A stretch of 6,185 nt of DNA from Candidatus Mesolinea sp. UBA5823 (lineage in GTDB: Bacteria > Chloroflexota > Anaerolineae > Anaerolineales > Anaerolineaceae). The notes below the pieces were generated by a model. The model saw only the letters and a program-made list of their open reading frames with translations. It had not been told where the DNA came from and did not search any database. The stretch is taken from contig DICP01000119.1 in assembly GCA_002417685.1 (NCBI GenBank), forward strand, positions 701 to 6,885. Direction: 5' to 3'. The position numbers and the translations under genes are program-made. This document shows, one piece after another, positions 1 through 6,183 of this stretch; positions within the stretch are counted from its first letter, which is position 1, and the number at the start of each line of letters is the position of its first letter.

Positions 1-4
1 AAAA

Positions 5-685
5 ATGCCTTACTATTTCATATTCATGATACCCGCGCTGATCCTTTCATTAGGATCGCAGCTTTATGTGAATTCCGCTTACAGCAAATGGAGTAAGGTG
101 AGGAATTACCATAACCTCACTGGAACAGATACGGCGGAGCAGCTCATCTCCCGCTTGGGGATGAATGACATCCGCCTCACGCGCTCACGCGGCACCCTCA
201 GTGACCATTATGACCCGCGTAATCACACCTTAGCGCTTTCACAAGGCGTGGCGGACCAGCCCTCCGTGGCGGCGATGGCAATTGCTGCACACGAGCTCGG
301 TCATGCCCAACAAGAACGCGATGGATACGGGCCCTTGCGCTTGCGCAGCGCGCTTGTCCCGATGGTGAATATTGGCTCAACTTTGGGCTGGTTTATGATC
401 CTCCTCGGGCTGATCTTGCAGGTGAGCGGCTTGGCACAACTCGGCGTGATCCTCTTCTCCGCCGGAGCCATCTTCTCCCTTGTAACGTTGCCAGTGGAGC
501 TAAACGCCTCCAAGCGCGCCAAGCAAATGCTGGCAGAGAACGGTCTGGTTGTCAACGAAGAAGAGAAAAAGGGTGTGGCGAGCGTTTTGAACGCTGCGGC
601 GCTCACTTACGTGGCTGGCTTAGCCACCTCGCTACTGCAACTATTTTATTTTGCCAGCTTGGCGGGCTTTGGCCGCAGAAATTAA
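5..685 (+). CDS. YugP-type membrane zinc metallopeptidase
   Basis: A 226-residue integral membrane protein of the neutral zinc metallopeptidase family typified by Bacillus YugP, whose members are about this length, so the gene looks complete. Residues 3-20 form an N-terminal membrane helix. A conserved block DHYDPRNHTLALS lies at 68-80 and the zinc motif HELGH at 96-100, giving His96 and His100 as ligands and Glu97 as the catalytic base. Hydrophobic segments follow at about 119-141, 144-163 and 195-218. The stretch LPVELNASKRA (162-172) matches a conserved family block, and Glu165 is the likely third zinc ligand by family analogy. Its substrate is not known; membrane protein quality control is a guess. 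The ATG sits only four bases inside the window, so its ribosome site cannot be seen. It is followed by its own terminator, so it is not co-transcribed with the next gene. Confidence 0.9.
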   Translation: MPYYFIFMIPALILSLGSQLYVNSAYSKWSKVRNYHNLTGTDTAEQLISRLGMNDIRLTRSRGTLSDHYDPRNHTLALSQGVADQPSVAAMAIAAHELGHAQQERDGYGPLRLRSALVPMVNIGSTLGWFMILLGLILQVSGLAQLGVILFSAGAIFSLVTLPVELNASKRAKQMLAENGLVVNEEEKKGVASVLNAAALTYVAGLATSLLQLFYFASLAGFGRRN

Positions 686-704
686 GCCTTAGAAGTGCGA
701 GAGC

Positions 705-742
705 AAGACCCTGCACGCTTCTGCGTCTGCGGGGTCTTTTTT
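705..742 (+). terminator. Rho-independent terminator after the YugP-like gene
   Basis: AGACCCTGCA (706-715) pairs with TGCGGGGTCT (728-737), giving a 10-pair stem with one T-G wobble and a 12-base loop. One more A-T pair is possible at 705/738. A run of T follows directly (737-742). It starts 20 bases after the stop codon, as expected for an intrinsic terminator. Confidence 0.88.
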
Positions 743-785
743 AATCAAATGTGCTCAGATTTACTGCGAGCAGCTTCTTCATGGG

Positions 786-791
786 TATAAT
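786..791 (+). promoter_or_regulatory. -10 box (TATAAT) for pepF
   Basis: A perfect TATAAT lies 32 bases upstream of the pepF ATG, just past the preceding terminator. No good -35 hexamer is visible; the nearest TT-rich match, TTACTG at 761-766, sits 19 bases upstream. A TG lies one base too far upstream for a textbook extended -10. Transcription should begin near 797-799, giving a leader of roughly 25 bases that contains the Shine-Dalgarno. Confidence 0.6.
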
Positions 792-811
792 CTTTGGCAA
801 TACGTAAAACT

Positions 812-817
812 AAGGAG
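812..817 (+). promoter_or_regulatory. Shine-Dalgarno fixing the pepF start
   Basis: AAGGAG ends six bases before the ATG at 824. It decides the start. A longer in-frame reading from TTG at 794 would begin only three bases after the -10 box, upstream of the expected transcript start, and would place this AAGGAG inside the coding region. Confidence 0.8.
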
Positions 818-823
818 ATCCTC

Positions 824-2638
824 ATGTCACAAATCCCTCCCCGTTGGGACCTAAGCAATATTTATGCGTCCTTGGATGACCCCAAACTCCAGGCAGATAT
901 GCAAGCGGTCATCGCGCAAACGCAGCAGTTAACTGAGTTTTATCAATCCGAGCTGCTTACGCTGGCTGGCAAAGATCAACCTCTGAGTGAAGTTCTCGCG
1001 CAACGTTTAAACGAGCTTGTGGATGAGCTCAATACATTGCTCGAAAAGACTTACACAATTGGTTCATACTTATATCTCAACATCAGTACTAATTCCTTTG
1101 ATAAGCAAGCTGAACAGCTGCTTTCTCGCTTTCAAATCGATATGGTTCCCTTGGATAACCTCCTCGTGCAGCTGCGCAAGTGGTTAGGCCAGGTGCAGAG
1201 GGCTCTGCCAGAAGCATTGCAGCAGCCCGGTAGCGCTAACCAACACGCCTTTTTCCTGCTGGAAGAAGCTGAGCAATCCCGCTATTTAATGTCTGAAGCT
1301 GAAGAAATGTTAGCTAACGAGCTGACCCTCTCAGGTGGGACAGCCTGGGGTCAGTTACAAGGTGTGCTTACTTCCCAAAAGACTGCTGAATTCGAGTTGG
1401 AAGGCAAGGTACAGCAGCTGCCCATGCCCGCGCTAATCAACCTGCGCAGCCACCCTTCTGCCGAGGTGCGCGAACGCGCTTACCAAACCGAAATGGTCGT
1501 CTGGGAGGAACTCAAGGAGCCATTGGCTGCCTGCCTCAATGGCGTCAAAGGCGAAAGCCTCACACTCGATAAAAAGCGCGGCCGGCGCGATAGCCTGCAT
1601 GCCTCGCTCGATCTTTCCCGCATCGATGAAGATACTTTGGAAGCTATGTTCTCCGCCGTGCGCGCCTCGCTCCCCAACTTCCGGCGCTACTTTCAAGGTA
1701 AGGCAAACTACTTAGGCATGCCACAGCTGCCCTGGTGGAGCTTGCTCGCTCCCCTCGGCAAGAGCACCCAAACTTACAGTTTCGATGAGGCGCGCGAATT
1801 GATCCTGACCTACTTTGGCAGCTTCTCGCCAGAATTAGCCAATTTCGCTCATACAGCTTTCGCTAAAAATTGGATTGACGCTGAGCAGCGCCCCGGCAAG
1901 CGCGGCGGTGCTTTCTGCGATAGCATCCCCGGCGTCAAAGAAAGCCGCGTGATGTGCAATTTCGATGGCTCGCTGGACCAGGTGTTCACGCTGGCACATG
2001 AGTTGGGGCATGGATTCCACAACTATTGTGCCTACAAAGCCGGCAAAACTCCTTTACAAACGCGCACACCGATGACCTTGGCAGAAACCGCTTCAATCAT
2101 GTGCGAGACAATCGTATTCAACGCCATTCACAACACAATTTCTGACCCGCAGGAAGAGCTTGCCATCTTGGAAACCAACCTTTCCGGTTCGGCTGAAGTC
2201 GTCGTGGATATTTATTCACGTTTTCTCTTCGAAAAAGAAGTCTTTGCCCGCCGGGCAAAATCCACGCTGGCTGCGGATGAAATCTCAGAAGTTATGCTTT
2301 GGGCTCAACGGGAAGCCTATGGTGACGGGCTGGACCCCAACATGCTGCACAAATACATGTGGACTTGGAAGCCGCACTATTACAGCCCGCAATTTGCCTT
2401 CTATAACTACCCTTATACTTTCGGCTTGCTCTTTGCCACGGGGCTCTACGCCATCTACGCGCAGCGCGGTGCGGAGTTTGTGCCTGAGTATATGCAGCTA
2501 CTTGCCAGCACCGGCGAAGCCAAACCTGTAGATTTAGCTGCCCGCTTTGGCATCAACATCCGCGACCAAGCCTTCTGGCAGTCCTCGCTAGACGTTTTGG
2601 GCAGCCGTATCGAGCGCTATCTGAGTTTGGGTCAATAA
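824..2638 (+). CDS. pepF: oligoendopeptidase F (M3 family)
   Basis: A cytoplasmic zinc metallopeptidase of 604 residues, the usual size of the PepF branch of family M3 (thimet-like), which cleaves short peptides and helps recycle them. The N-terminus PPRWDLSNIY (5-14) is a family hallmark. The first half is helical, forming the lid and substrate channel, with a PepF-like DLSRIDEDTLEAM block at 263-275. The zinc site is HELGHGFH (392-399), with His392 and His396 as ligands and Glu393 as catalytic base. Glu421 in LAETAS is the expected third ligand. The late motif HYYSPQFAFYNYPY (518-531) supplies the His/Tyr residues that stabilise the transition state in this family. No signal peptide is seen. 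The start is the ATG preceded by AAGGAG. The gene has its own TATAAT promoter and is flanked by terminators, so it is probably monocistronic. Confidence 0.95.
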   Translation: MSQIPPRWDLSNIYASLDDPKLQADMQAVIAQTQQLTEFYQSELLTLAGKDQPLSEVLAQRLNELVDELNTLLEKTYTIGSYLYLNISTNSFDKQAEQLLSRFQIDMVPLDNLLVQLRKWLGQVQRALPEALQQPGSANQHAFFLLEEAEQSRYLMSEAEEMLANELTLSGGTAWGQLQGVLTSQKTAEFELEGKVQQLPMPALINLRSHPSAEVRERAYQTEMVVWEELKEPLAACLNGVKGESLTLDKKRGRRDSLHASLDLSRIDEDTLEAMFSAVRASLPNFRRYFQGKANYLGMPQLPWWSLLAPLGKSTQTYSFDEARELILTYFGSFSPELANFAHTAFAKNWIDAEQRPGKRGGAFCDSIPGVKESRVMCNFDGSLDQVFTLAHELGHGFHNYCAYKAGKTPLQTRTPMTLAETASIMCETIVFNAIHNTISDPQEELAILETNLSGSAEVVVDIYSRFLFEKEVFARRAKSTLAADEISEVMLWAQREAYGDGLDPNMLHKYMWTWKPHYYSPQFAFYNYPYTFGLLFATGLYAIYAQRGAEFVPEYMQLLASTGEAKPVDLAARFGINIRDQAFWQSSLDVLGSRIERYLSLGQ

Positions 2639-2658
2639 ATACTCGTAAAATGCCAATT

Positions 2659-2683
2659 AAAAGCCGGCGAATAGCCGGCTTTT
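2659..2683 (+). terminator. Rho-independent terminator after pepF
   Basis: AAAAGCCGGC (2659-2668) and GCCGGCTTTT (2674-2683) are perfect reverse complements separated by the loop GAATA. The GC core is six pairs, and the T side of the stem doubles as a short U-run. It lies 20 bases after the pepF stop. The symmetric A/T flanks mean it could also act in the other direction, although no minus-strand gene ends here. Confidence 0.85.
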
Positions 2684-2694
2684 GAGCTTTTGCG

Positions 2695-2710
2695 AACACT
2701 TGTCAGTGTT
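2695..2710. promoter_or_regulatory. Inverted repeat, possible operator of the channel gene
   Basis: AACACT (2695-2700), spacer TGTC, AGTGTT (2705-2710) form a perfect six-base inverted repeat. Its right arm shares its last base with the likely -10 box TACAAT, so a bound repressor would cover the promoter. It is short, and no regulator gene is in the window, so an operator role is inference only. Confidence 0.35.
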
Positions 2711-2715
2711 ACAAT
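2710..2715 (+). promoter_or_regulatory. -10 box (TACAAT) for the MscS-type gene
   Basis: TACAAT differs from consensus by one base and lies 29 bases before the ATG at 2745. The best -35 match, TTGCGA at 2690-2695, has a spacer of only 14 bases, which is short. The promoter may therefore be weak or depend on an activator. The preceding terminator makes a promoter in this gap necessary. Confidence 0.5.
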
Positions 2716-2730
2716 AATCCTGAACCCGCT

Positions 2731-2737
2731 AAAGGAA
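2731..2737 (+). promoter_or_regulatory. Shine-Dalgarno of the MscS-type gene
   Basis: AAAGGAA ends seven bases before the ATG at 2745 and supports that start. Confidence 0.65.
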
Positions 2738-2744
2738 CTAAATT

Positions 2745-3803
2745 ATGACACTGGATACACAATTCCTCTCGAACCCCCTCTCTGCTTGGCTGAAGGGATT
2801 AATTACTGCCGTCCTCGTCTGGCTTATCCTTACGCTCTTGCGCCATTTTATCCTCAAGTTGACTATCCGCACCCACAAAGAAGGAAGTCTGCTTCACCAA
2901 TTTACTCACACCTTGAGCCAGGTTACGATTATCGTCATCGCCCTTGCAAGCCTGACCGCATTCCTATCCCTGCCTGATCAGGCTCATCAAATCCTAACCG
3001 TAATCTATTTGGCTGCAGCTGGTTTGCAAGTTGGTCAATGGCTCACATCTTTGGTTGACCGTTGGGTCAATTCTCAGATCAGCGCCGTTCCTGAGGGCGA
3101 GCTCCCGCGGCGTTCATCTTTGGCAACGCTTGGGGGCTTTCTCAAAGTGGTCATCTGGGTCGTAGTGGTACTCATTGTGATCGATAATATCCCCAATGTG
3201 GACCTTTCCAGCATGATCGCGAGCATTGGTTTGGGCGGGATTGCCATCGGCTTGGCTGCCCAGAATGTGATCAAGGACCTGCTTTCCAGCCTGACAATCA
3301 GTTTGGATAAACCTTTCGCTGTTGGGGATAGCATCCAAGTGGGGGATTTTTCGGGAACCGTGGAACACATCGGCATTCGCTCCACACGCCTCAAAAGTAT
3401 CAATGGCGAGGAACTCATTATTTCCAATAACGATTTGCTTTCCAGCCGAGTGCAAAACTTTCAAAAGATGGAAGAGCGCCGCGTGAGCTTTATCCTTTCG
3501 GTGGATTATGCCACCCCTTTGGAGAAACTCCAGCGCATCCCGGAGATTTTACAAGAAGAAATTTCCCGTATTGAGCGCTTACGCTTTGGACGCGCTCACC
3601 TCAAAAATTTTGGGGAAAACGCATTGCAATACGAAGTTGTCTATTTCGTTAAATCCGGCAATTATACTGACTTTGTTGAAGATCAGCATATCCTAAACTT
3701 GGCTTTGGTTCAGCGTCTCAAAGAAGAAGGGATTAGTTTCGGCAACATCACCCCCAGCCTCAAAGTGGACCTCACCTCACACAACCCCATTAATCTCAAT
3801 TAA
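2745..3803 (+). CDS. MscS-family mechanosensitive ion channel
   Basis: A 352-residue membrane channel that opens under membrane tension and releases solutes during osmotic downshock. Hydrophobic helices lie at about 15-38, 57-76, 81-104 and 131-148. They are followed by the pore-lining helix at about 154-186, whose Gly/Ala-rich stretch IGLGGIAIGLAAQNVIKDLL (161-180) is the family signature. The beta domain follows: DKPFAVGDSIQVGDFSGTVEHIG (188-210), IRSTRLKSINGEELIISNN (211-229), then a mixed alpha/beta C-terminal cage domain to about 340. It is longer than E. coli MscS (286 residues) and has extra N-terminal helices, so it resembles the medium-size YnaI/MscMJ-like members. The exact subfamily is not assigned. 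It has its own promoter after the pepF terminator. It ends only seven bases from the convergent thioesterase gene, with no U-run terminator of its own visible. Confidence 0.94.
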   Translation: MTLDTQFLSNPLSAWLKGLITAVLVWLILTLLRHFILKLTIRTHKEGSLLHQFTHTLSQVTIIVIALASLTAFLSLPDQAHQILTVIYLAAAGLQVGQWLTSLVDRWVNSQISAVPEGELPRRSSLATLGGFLKVVIWVVVVLIVIDNIPNVDLSSMIASIGLGGIAIGLAAQNVIKDLLSSLTISLDKPFAVGDSIQVGDFSGTVEHIGIRSTRLKSINGEELIISNNDLLSSRVQNFQKMEERRVSFILSVDYATPLEKLQRIPEILQEEISRIERLRFGRAHLKNFGENALQYEVVYFVKSGNYTDFVEDQHILNLALVQRLKEEGISFGNITPSLKVDLTSHNPINLN

Positions 3804-3810
3804 TTCTCTT

Positions 3811-3824
3811 CTAAAGCGCTTTAG
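3811..3824. repeat. 14-base perfect palindrome at the convergent gene ends
   Basis: CTAAAGCGCTTTAG equals its own reverse complement. It covers the last three codons and the stop of the thioesterase gene and lies just past the channel gene's stop. With no loop bases it would fold as only about a five-pair hairpin, and no T-run follows on either strand, so it is a poor intrinsic terminator. A protein site or a weak pause is possible, and so is chance. Confidence 0.4.
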
Positions 3825-4221
3825 CCCGCTCTTGCAGGGCGATTTCTTCAGGGCTATGCGCTTCAATGACGATACCGTGAGGTCGGGATTTTCCAGCTTC
3901 ATCAACATATACAAAGGTAATAAAACCATCTACTGCCAGCTCTCTCTTCACCTCAGCGCGCACATAACTAATCAGGCGGCTGCGCCCGGTAAACACCACT
4001 GTTGAGTTCATGCATATCGTCTCACCGGAGTGCACTGGCCGGGTAAACTCCATGCCATGGATTTTAAGGCAGAGGATGAACTGCGGCGGCAGCAGATTGG
4101 CAGCGGCAATGAAGCCTGCCTCCACCAACCACTCAGCTCCCCTGCCAGCAAAAAGCGTCCCATGGTGGTTTAAGTCCTCGCTTTTGACCAAATGATAAAT
4201 TGTCATGGTTTCCATATTCAT
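3811..4221 (-). CDS. hot-dog fold acyl-CoA thioesterase
   Basis: A 136-residue cytoplasmic protein of the hot-dog acyl-CoA thioesterase superfamily (YciA/BACH-like), which hydrolyses acyl-CoA to free acid and CoA. The characteristic N-terminal block LNHHGTLFAGRGAEWLVEAG spans 17-36: Asn18/His20-Gly21 precede the central helix, and Glu34 stands where these enzymes carry an acidic active-site residue. A second conserved block, GMEFTRPVHSGE (56-67), is followed by the strand STVVFTGRSRLISYVRAEV (73-91). The length is typical for a single hot-dog domain, and the acyl substrate cannot be deduced. The ATG at 4221 is preceded at eight bases by AGAGG; further in-frame ATGs at codons 3 and 6 are less well placed. 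It is the second gene of an operon, 11 bases after the lipoprotein stop, and is probably translationally coupled to it. Nothing in its sequence links it to the lipoprotein's function. Confidence 0.88.
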   Translation of the reverse strand: MNMETMTIYHLVKSEDLNHHGTLFAGRGAEWLVEAGFIAAANLLPPQFILCLKIHGMEFTRPVHSGETICMNSTVVFTGRSRLISYVRAEVKRELAVDGFITFVYVDEAGKSRPHGIVIEAHSPEEIALQERAKAL

Positions 4222-4229
4222 TTTGTGTA

Positions 4230-4234
4230 CCTCT
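4230..4234 (-). promoter_or_regulatory. Thioesterase Shine-Dalgarno overlapping the upstream stop
   Basis: On the minus strand, AGAGG lies eight bases before the thioesterase ATG and its first two bases are the last two of the lipoprotein's TAG stop codon. A ribosome ending the first gene sits on the start site of the second, which favours coupled translation of the two. Confidence 0.7.
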
Positions 4235-6056
4235 AAGGTATTCGAATTTCTACATTATCAAAGCCAACGCTTAAGTTTGGACCCGCCAGCGTGCCAACGA
4301 TTAACCCCACAGCTCCAGGGGTAAATTGCGGATCGACCACCTCTGCCAGCAAGCCATTATTGACCGCGAGCTTAAGGCTTTCCGAGCTGCACTCTGCTGA
4401 AAGTTGCAGCGCCCCGCCGGCGGCAATCTCCTCAGCATAGGTCCAATCCACCAGGGTAAATGTTTCTAAGCCTGCGCGCTTCCAAATGGAAAAATAACCA
4501 TCCTCACTCACTTCCAGCACGGTGAAGTGCTGCTCATCTAACACGCCACACATCAACCCGAAGTCGCCAATCCCGCTGCCTGCTAACACTTGTGCCATGG
4601 TGCTGATGCTCATTGCTTCATAAGCATAATCGACTGTGGCCCGGGATAAGCTAAAGGGCAAACTGACCTGAAGGACCAGTCGCCCATCTTTAATTTGCAT
4701 AGAATTTGGATCTTCCTGAGAAGAATGCCATCTCGAGGAGGATTGAGTGAAATCATCTTGATAAATTAATTCTCCAGCAGCGCTATATGGTATGCTGCTT
4801 GCCTGGCTGCGCCGGAAACCGATCTCACCTTGGTAAGCCGAAGCAAGAATACTTGCAAAAGCATCCGCCGGCAGCAATTCGCTCAGGCTGCCGCCCGCGG
4901 GCACACAAGCATCTTGGTTATCGGTGATCCCATCGCGGTTACTATCCAAGAGCGCCTGGCAGGATAGATTAGCGCTCTCGCCCGGTGGACGCGCGATGCC
5001 CACAAGTTCTCCAATGCTGTTCGTGGCAATCCAACCGAAGTATTCACCATTTTCTTCAAACGAAGTCAGAATCCGAGCTTGATCGCCCGCTTGCGCTTCA
5101 GTTTGCACACCTACTACGAGCCCCTCCAAGCGGATTCCCAGCCCATCTTTGCTGGTCGGGAAACCCCACACAGCCAGCGGTTCTCCTGGTAAATAAGCTG
5201 AGACTGTACTTGCCACAGGCAGCGCCGGCAGCTGCAAGCTGCTATAGTCCAGCGGTGTGCCAGAAAGATCCGTGCGCAGCTTGAGTACAGCCACATCTAG
5301 CGCCTCATCCACTTGTACAATGCTCGCGCGGTACTTCTCTACCGGGGGCATGTCGGGGGTAACCGTCAGCGCGACGATCAAATCCTCTACCGGGTAGAAG
5401 CGGCTGCCTAGTACTGCCCGCGCACTCGTTAGAACCAAGCCATCCGGGCTGATCAATGCGCCGCTTGCTTTCCATCCAATTTGCTCCTCACCGTTGACCT
5501 CGACCAGTGCTTTGATCTGCACTAGTGCCTGAGCTGGTGTATCCGCATTGACTAAGGTTTGCGGGCGGATGGAGATGCCCGGCCTCCAACCTGCGGGGTT
5601 CGTGCCGCCCACCCGGGCTTGCACAGTGAAGGGCAACTTAACCCCATCCACAACAGCATAGCCTTCTTCTGAGTAATCGCCTGGGTCTAACGCTGTAAAA
5701 CGGAACACAAACGTGAAGTTACTACCCGGAGCAAGCATCATCTCTGGCTGCAATATGCCGCTGCCATCCGCTGCTTTGATTAGGGGAACCGCTGGGAGGC
5801 TGCCCACGTAGTTAAAAGCTTTGAGCAGCTTGGTTGGCAGCCGGATTTCGGTAAGCTGGGCTTCACGCTGGCTGCTATTATTGAGTTGTAGAGTGACGTT
5901 AAAGCTGCGCCCTTGTTCGATCATAGCGGTAGGCGCCTTTACGCTCACCTCTAAAGCAACCTCAGGCTCTACGCGTTGGCTTGAGCAACCGCTAAGAAAC
6001 AATGACAATCCAATAAGCAGAGCATAAAGCTGGGGTAACAACTTGGCGCGTTTCAT
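4233..6056 (-). CDS. lipoprotein with degenerate trypsin/HtrA-like domain and jelly-roll tail
   Basis: A 607-residue exported lipoprotein. The signal peptide has Lys2/Arg3, a hydrophobic core at 11-21 and lipobox LSGC with lipidated Cys24. Residues 30-149 look like an all-beta Ig-like/BatD-type module. Residues 190-355 follow the trypsin/HtrA plan: SGALISPDGLVLTSARAVLG (198-217), DEALDVAVLKL (250-260), VWGFPTSKDGLG (296-307) and TNSIGELVGIA (345-355). The usual catalytic His position holds Arg213, Asp254 is kept, and the usual GDSGGP Ser position aligns with Phe340, so it is probably catalytically dead. A calcium-type loop DSNRDGITDNQDAC (371-384) follows, with Cys366 and Cys384 flanking it. 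Residues 430-607 (IYQDDFTQSSSRW to FDNVEIRIP) resemble a laminin-G/DUF1080-like beta jelly roll. A binding or scaffold role at the cell surface is inferred; the ligand is unknown. An in-frame TGA four codons upstream fixes this ATG as the earliest possible start. It leads the operon with the thioesterase. Confidence 0.85.
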   Translation of the reverse strand: MKRAKLLPQLYALLIGLSLFLSGCSSQRVEPEVALEVSVKAPTAMIEQGRSFNVTLQLNNSSQREAQLTEIRLPTKLLKAFNYVGSLPAVPLIKAADGSGILQPEMMLAPGSNFTFVFRFTALDPGDYSEEGYAVVDGVKLPFTVQARVGGTNPAGWRPGISIRPQTLVNADTPAQALVQIKALVEVNGEEQIGWKASGALISPDGLVLTSARAVLGSRFYPVEDLIVALTVTPDMPPVEKYRASIVQVDEALDVAVLKLRTDLSGTPLDYSSLQLPALPVASTVSAYLPGEPLAVWGFPTSKDGLGIRLEGLVVGVQTEAQAGDQARILTSFEENGEYFGWIATNSIGELVGIARPPGESANLSCQALLDSNRDGITDNQDACVPAGGSLSELLPADAFASILASAYQGEIGFRRSQASSIPYSAAGELIYQDDFTQSSSRWHSSQEDPNSMQIKDGRLVLQVSLPFSLSRATVDYAYEAMSISTMAQVLAGSGIGDFGLMCGVLDEQHFTVLEVSEDGYFSIWKRAGLETFTLVDWTYAEEIAAGGALQLSAECSSESLKLAVNNGLLAEVVDPQFTPGAVGLIVGTLAGPNLSVGFDNVEIRIP

Positions 6057-6088
6057 AGGTGACCGTCAGTGAATAAAATATCGCATCT

Positions 6089-6097
6089 ATTGTATCA
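6089..6097 (-). promoter_or_regulatory. Extended -10 promoter for the lipoprotein-thioesterase operon
   Basis: On the minus strand TGATACAAT reads as an extended -10 (TGn plus TACAAT), with no clear -35 upstream, as is allowed for extended -10 promoters. The start of transcription would be near 6082, giving a leader of about 25 bases before the ATG at 6056. That leader has no convincing Shine-Dalgarno. Confidence 0.5.
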
Positions 6098-6105
6098 GAG
6101 GCTTG

Positions 6106-6183
6106 CTATTTGCTCATCGCGTACTTCACGATACGAGAATAATACCCATACCCGCCGCAATTAACTCCGTTGACAATGCCTTT
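6106..6183 (-). CDS. possible C-terminal end of an unidentified gene running off the window
   Basis: This is the only minus-strand frame open to the right edge; the other two have stops within the last 25 bases of the window. It encodes 25 residues ending VNCGGYGYYSRIVKYAMSK and then TAG. I do not recognise the family. The Gly/Tyr-rich peptide with a basic end is compatible with a real C-terminus, but 25 codons are too few to prove coding. If real, the gene lies 49 bases upstream of the lipoprotein gene on the same strand, and the extended -10 site would fall in that gap. Confidence 0.35.
   Translation of the reverse strand, partial: KGIVNGVNCGGYGYYSRIVKYAMSK

Noticed and set aside
301..606. 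101-codon open frame on the minus strand within the YugP-like gene
   Set aside because: It lies wholly antisense to a gene with clear family motifs and has no family-like features of its own.
752..772. TGCTC/GAGCA inverted repeat upstream of the pepF promoter
   Set aside because: Only five bases per arm with an 11-base spacer; expected by chance.
2160..2531. 123-codon plus-strand open frame inside pepF
   Set aside because: It is out of frame with pepF, which is intact and conserved across this stretch; the product has a shadow-like composition.
2690..2977. 95-codon plus-strand frame starting before the channel gene
   Set aside because: Most of it overlaps the channel gene in another frame, and it starts upstream of the probable transcript start; Pro/Tyr-rich shadow composition.
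3074..3464. Two overlapping minus-strand open frames of about 117 codons opposite the channel gene
   Set aside because: They overlie the most conserved pore and beta-domain region of the MscS-type gene; no ribosome site or recognisable motif.
4985..5284. 99-codon plus-strand frame opposite the lipoprotein gene
   Set aside because: Antisense shadow of a domain-bearing gene; no promoter or ribosome site.
6170..6175. TTGACA on the plus strand, a possible -35 box of a gene to the right
   Set aside because: The matching -10 would lie outside the window, and the minus-strand open frame covers the same bases, so it cannot be supported.
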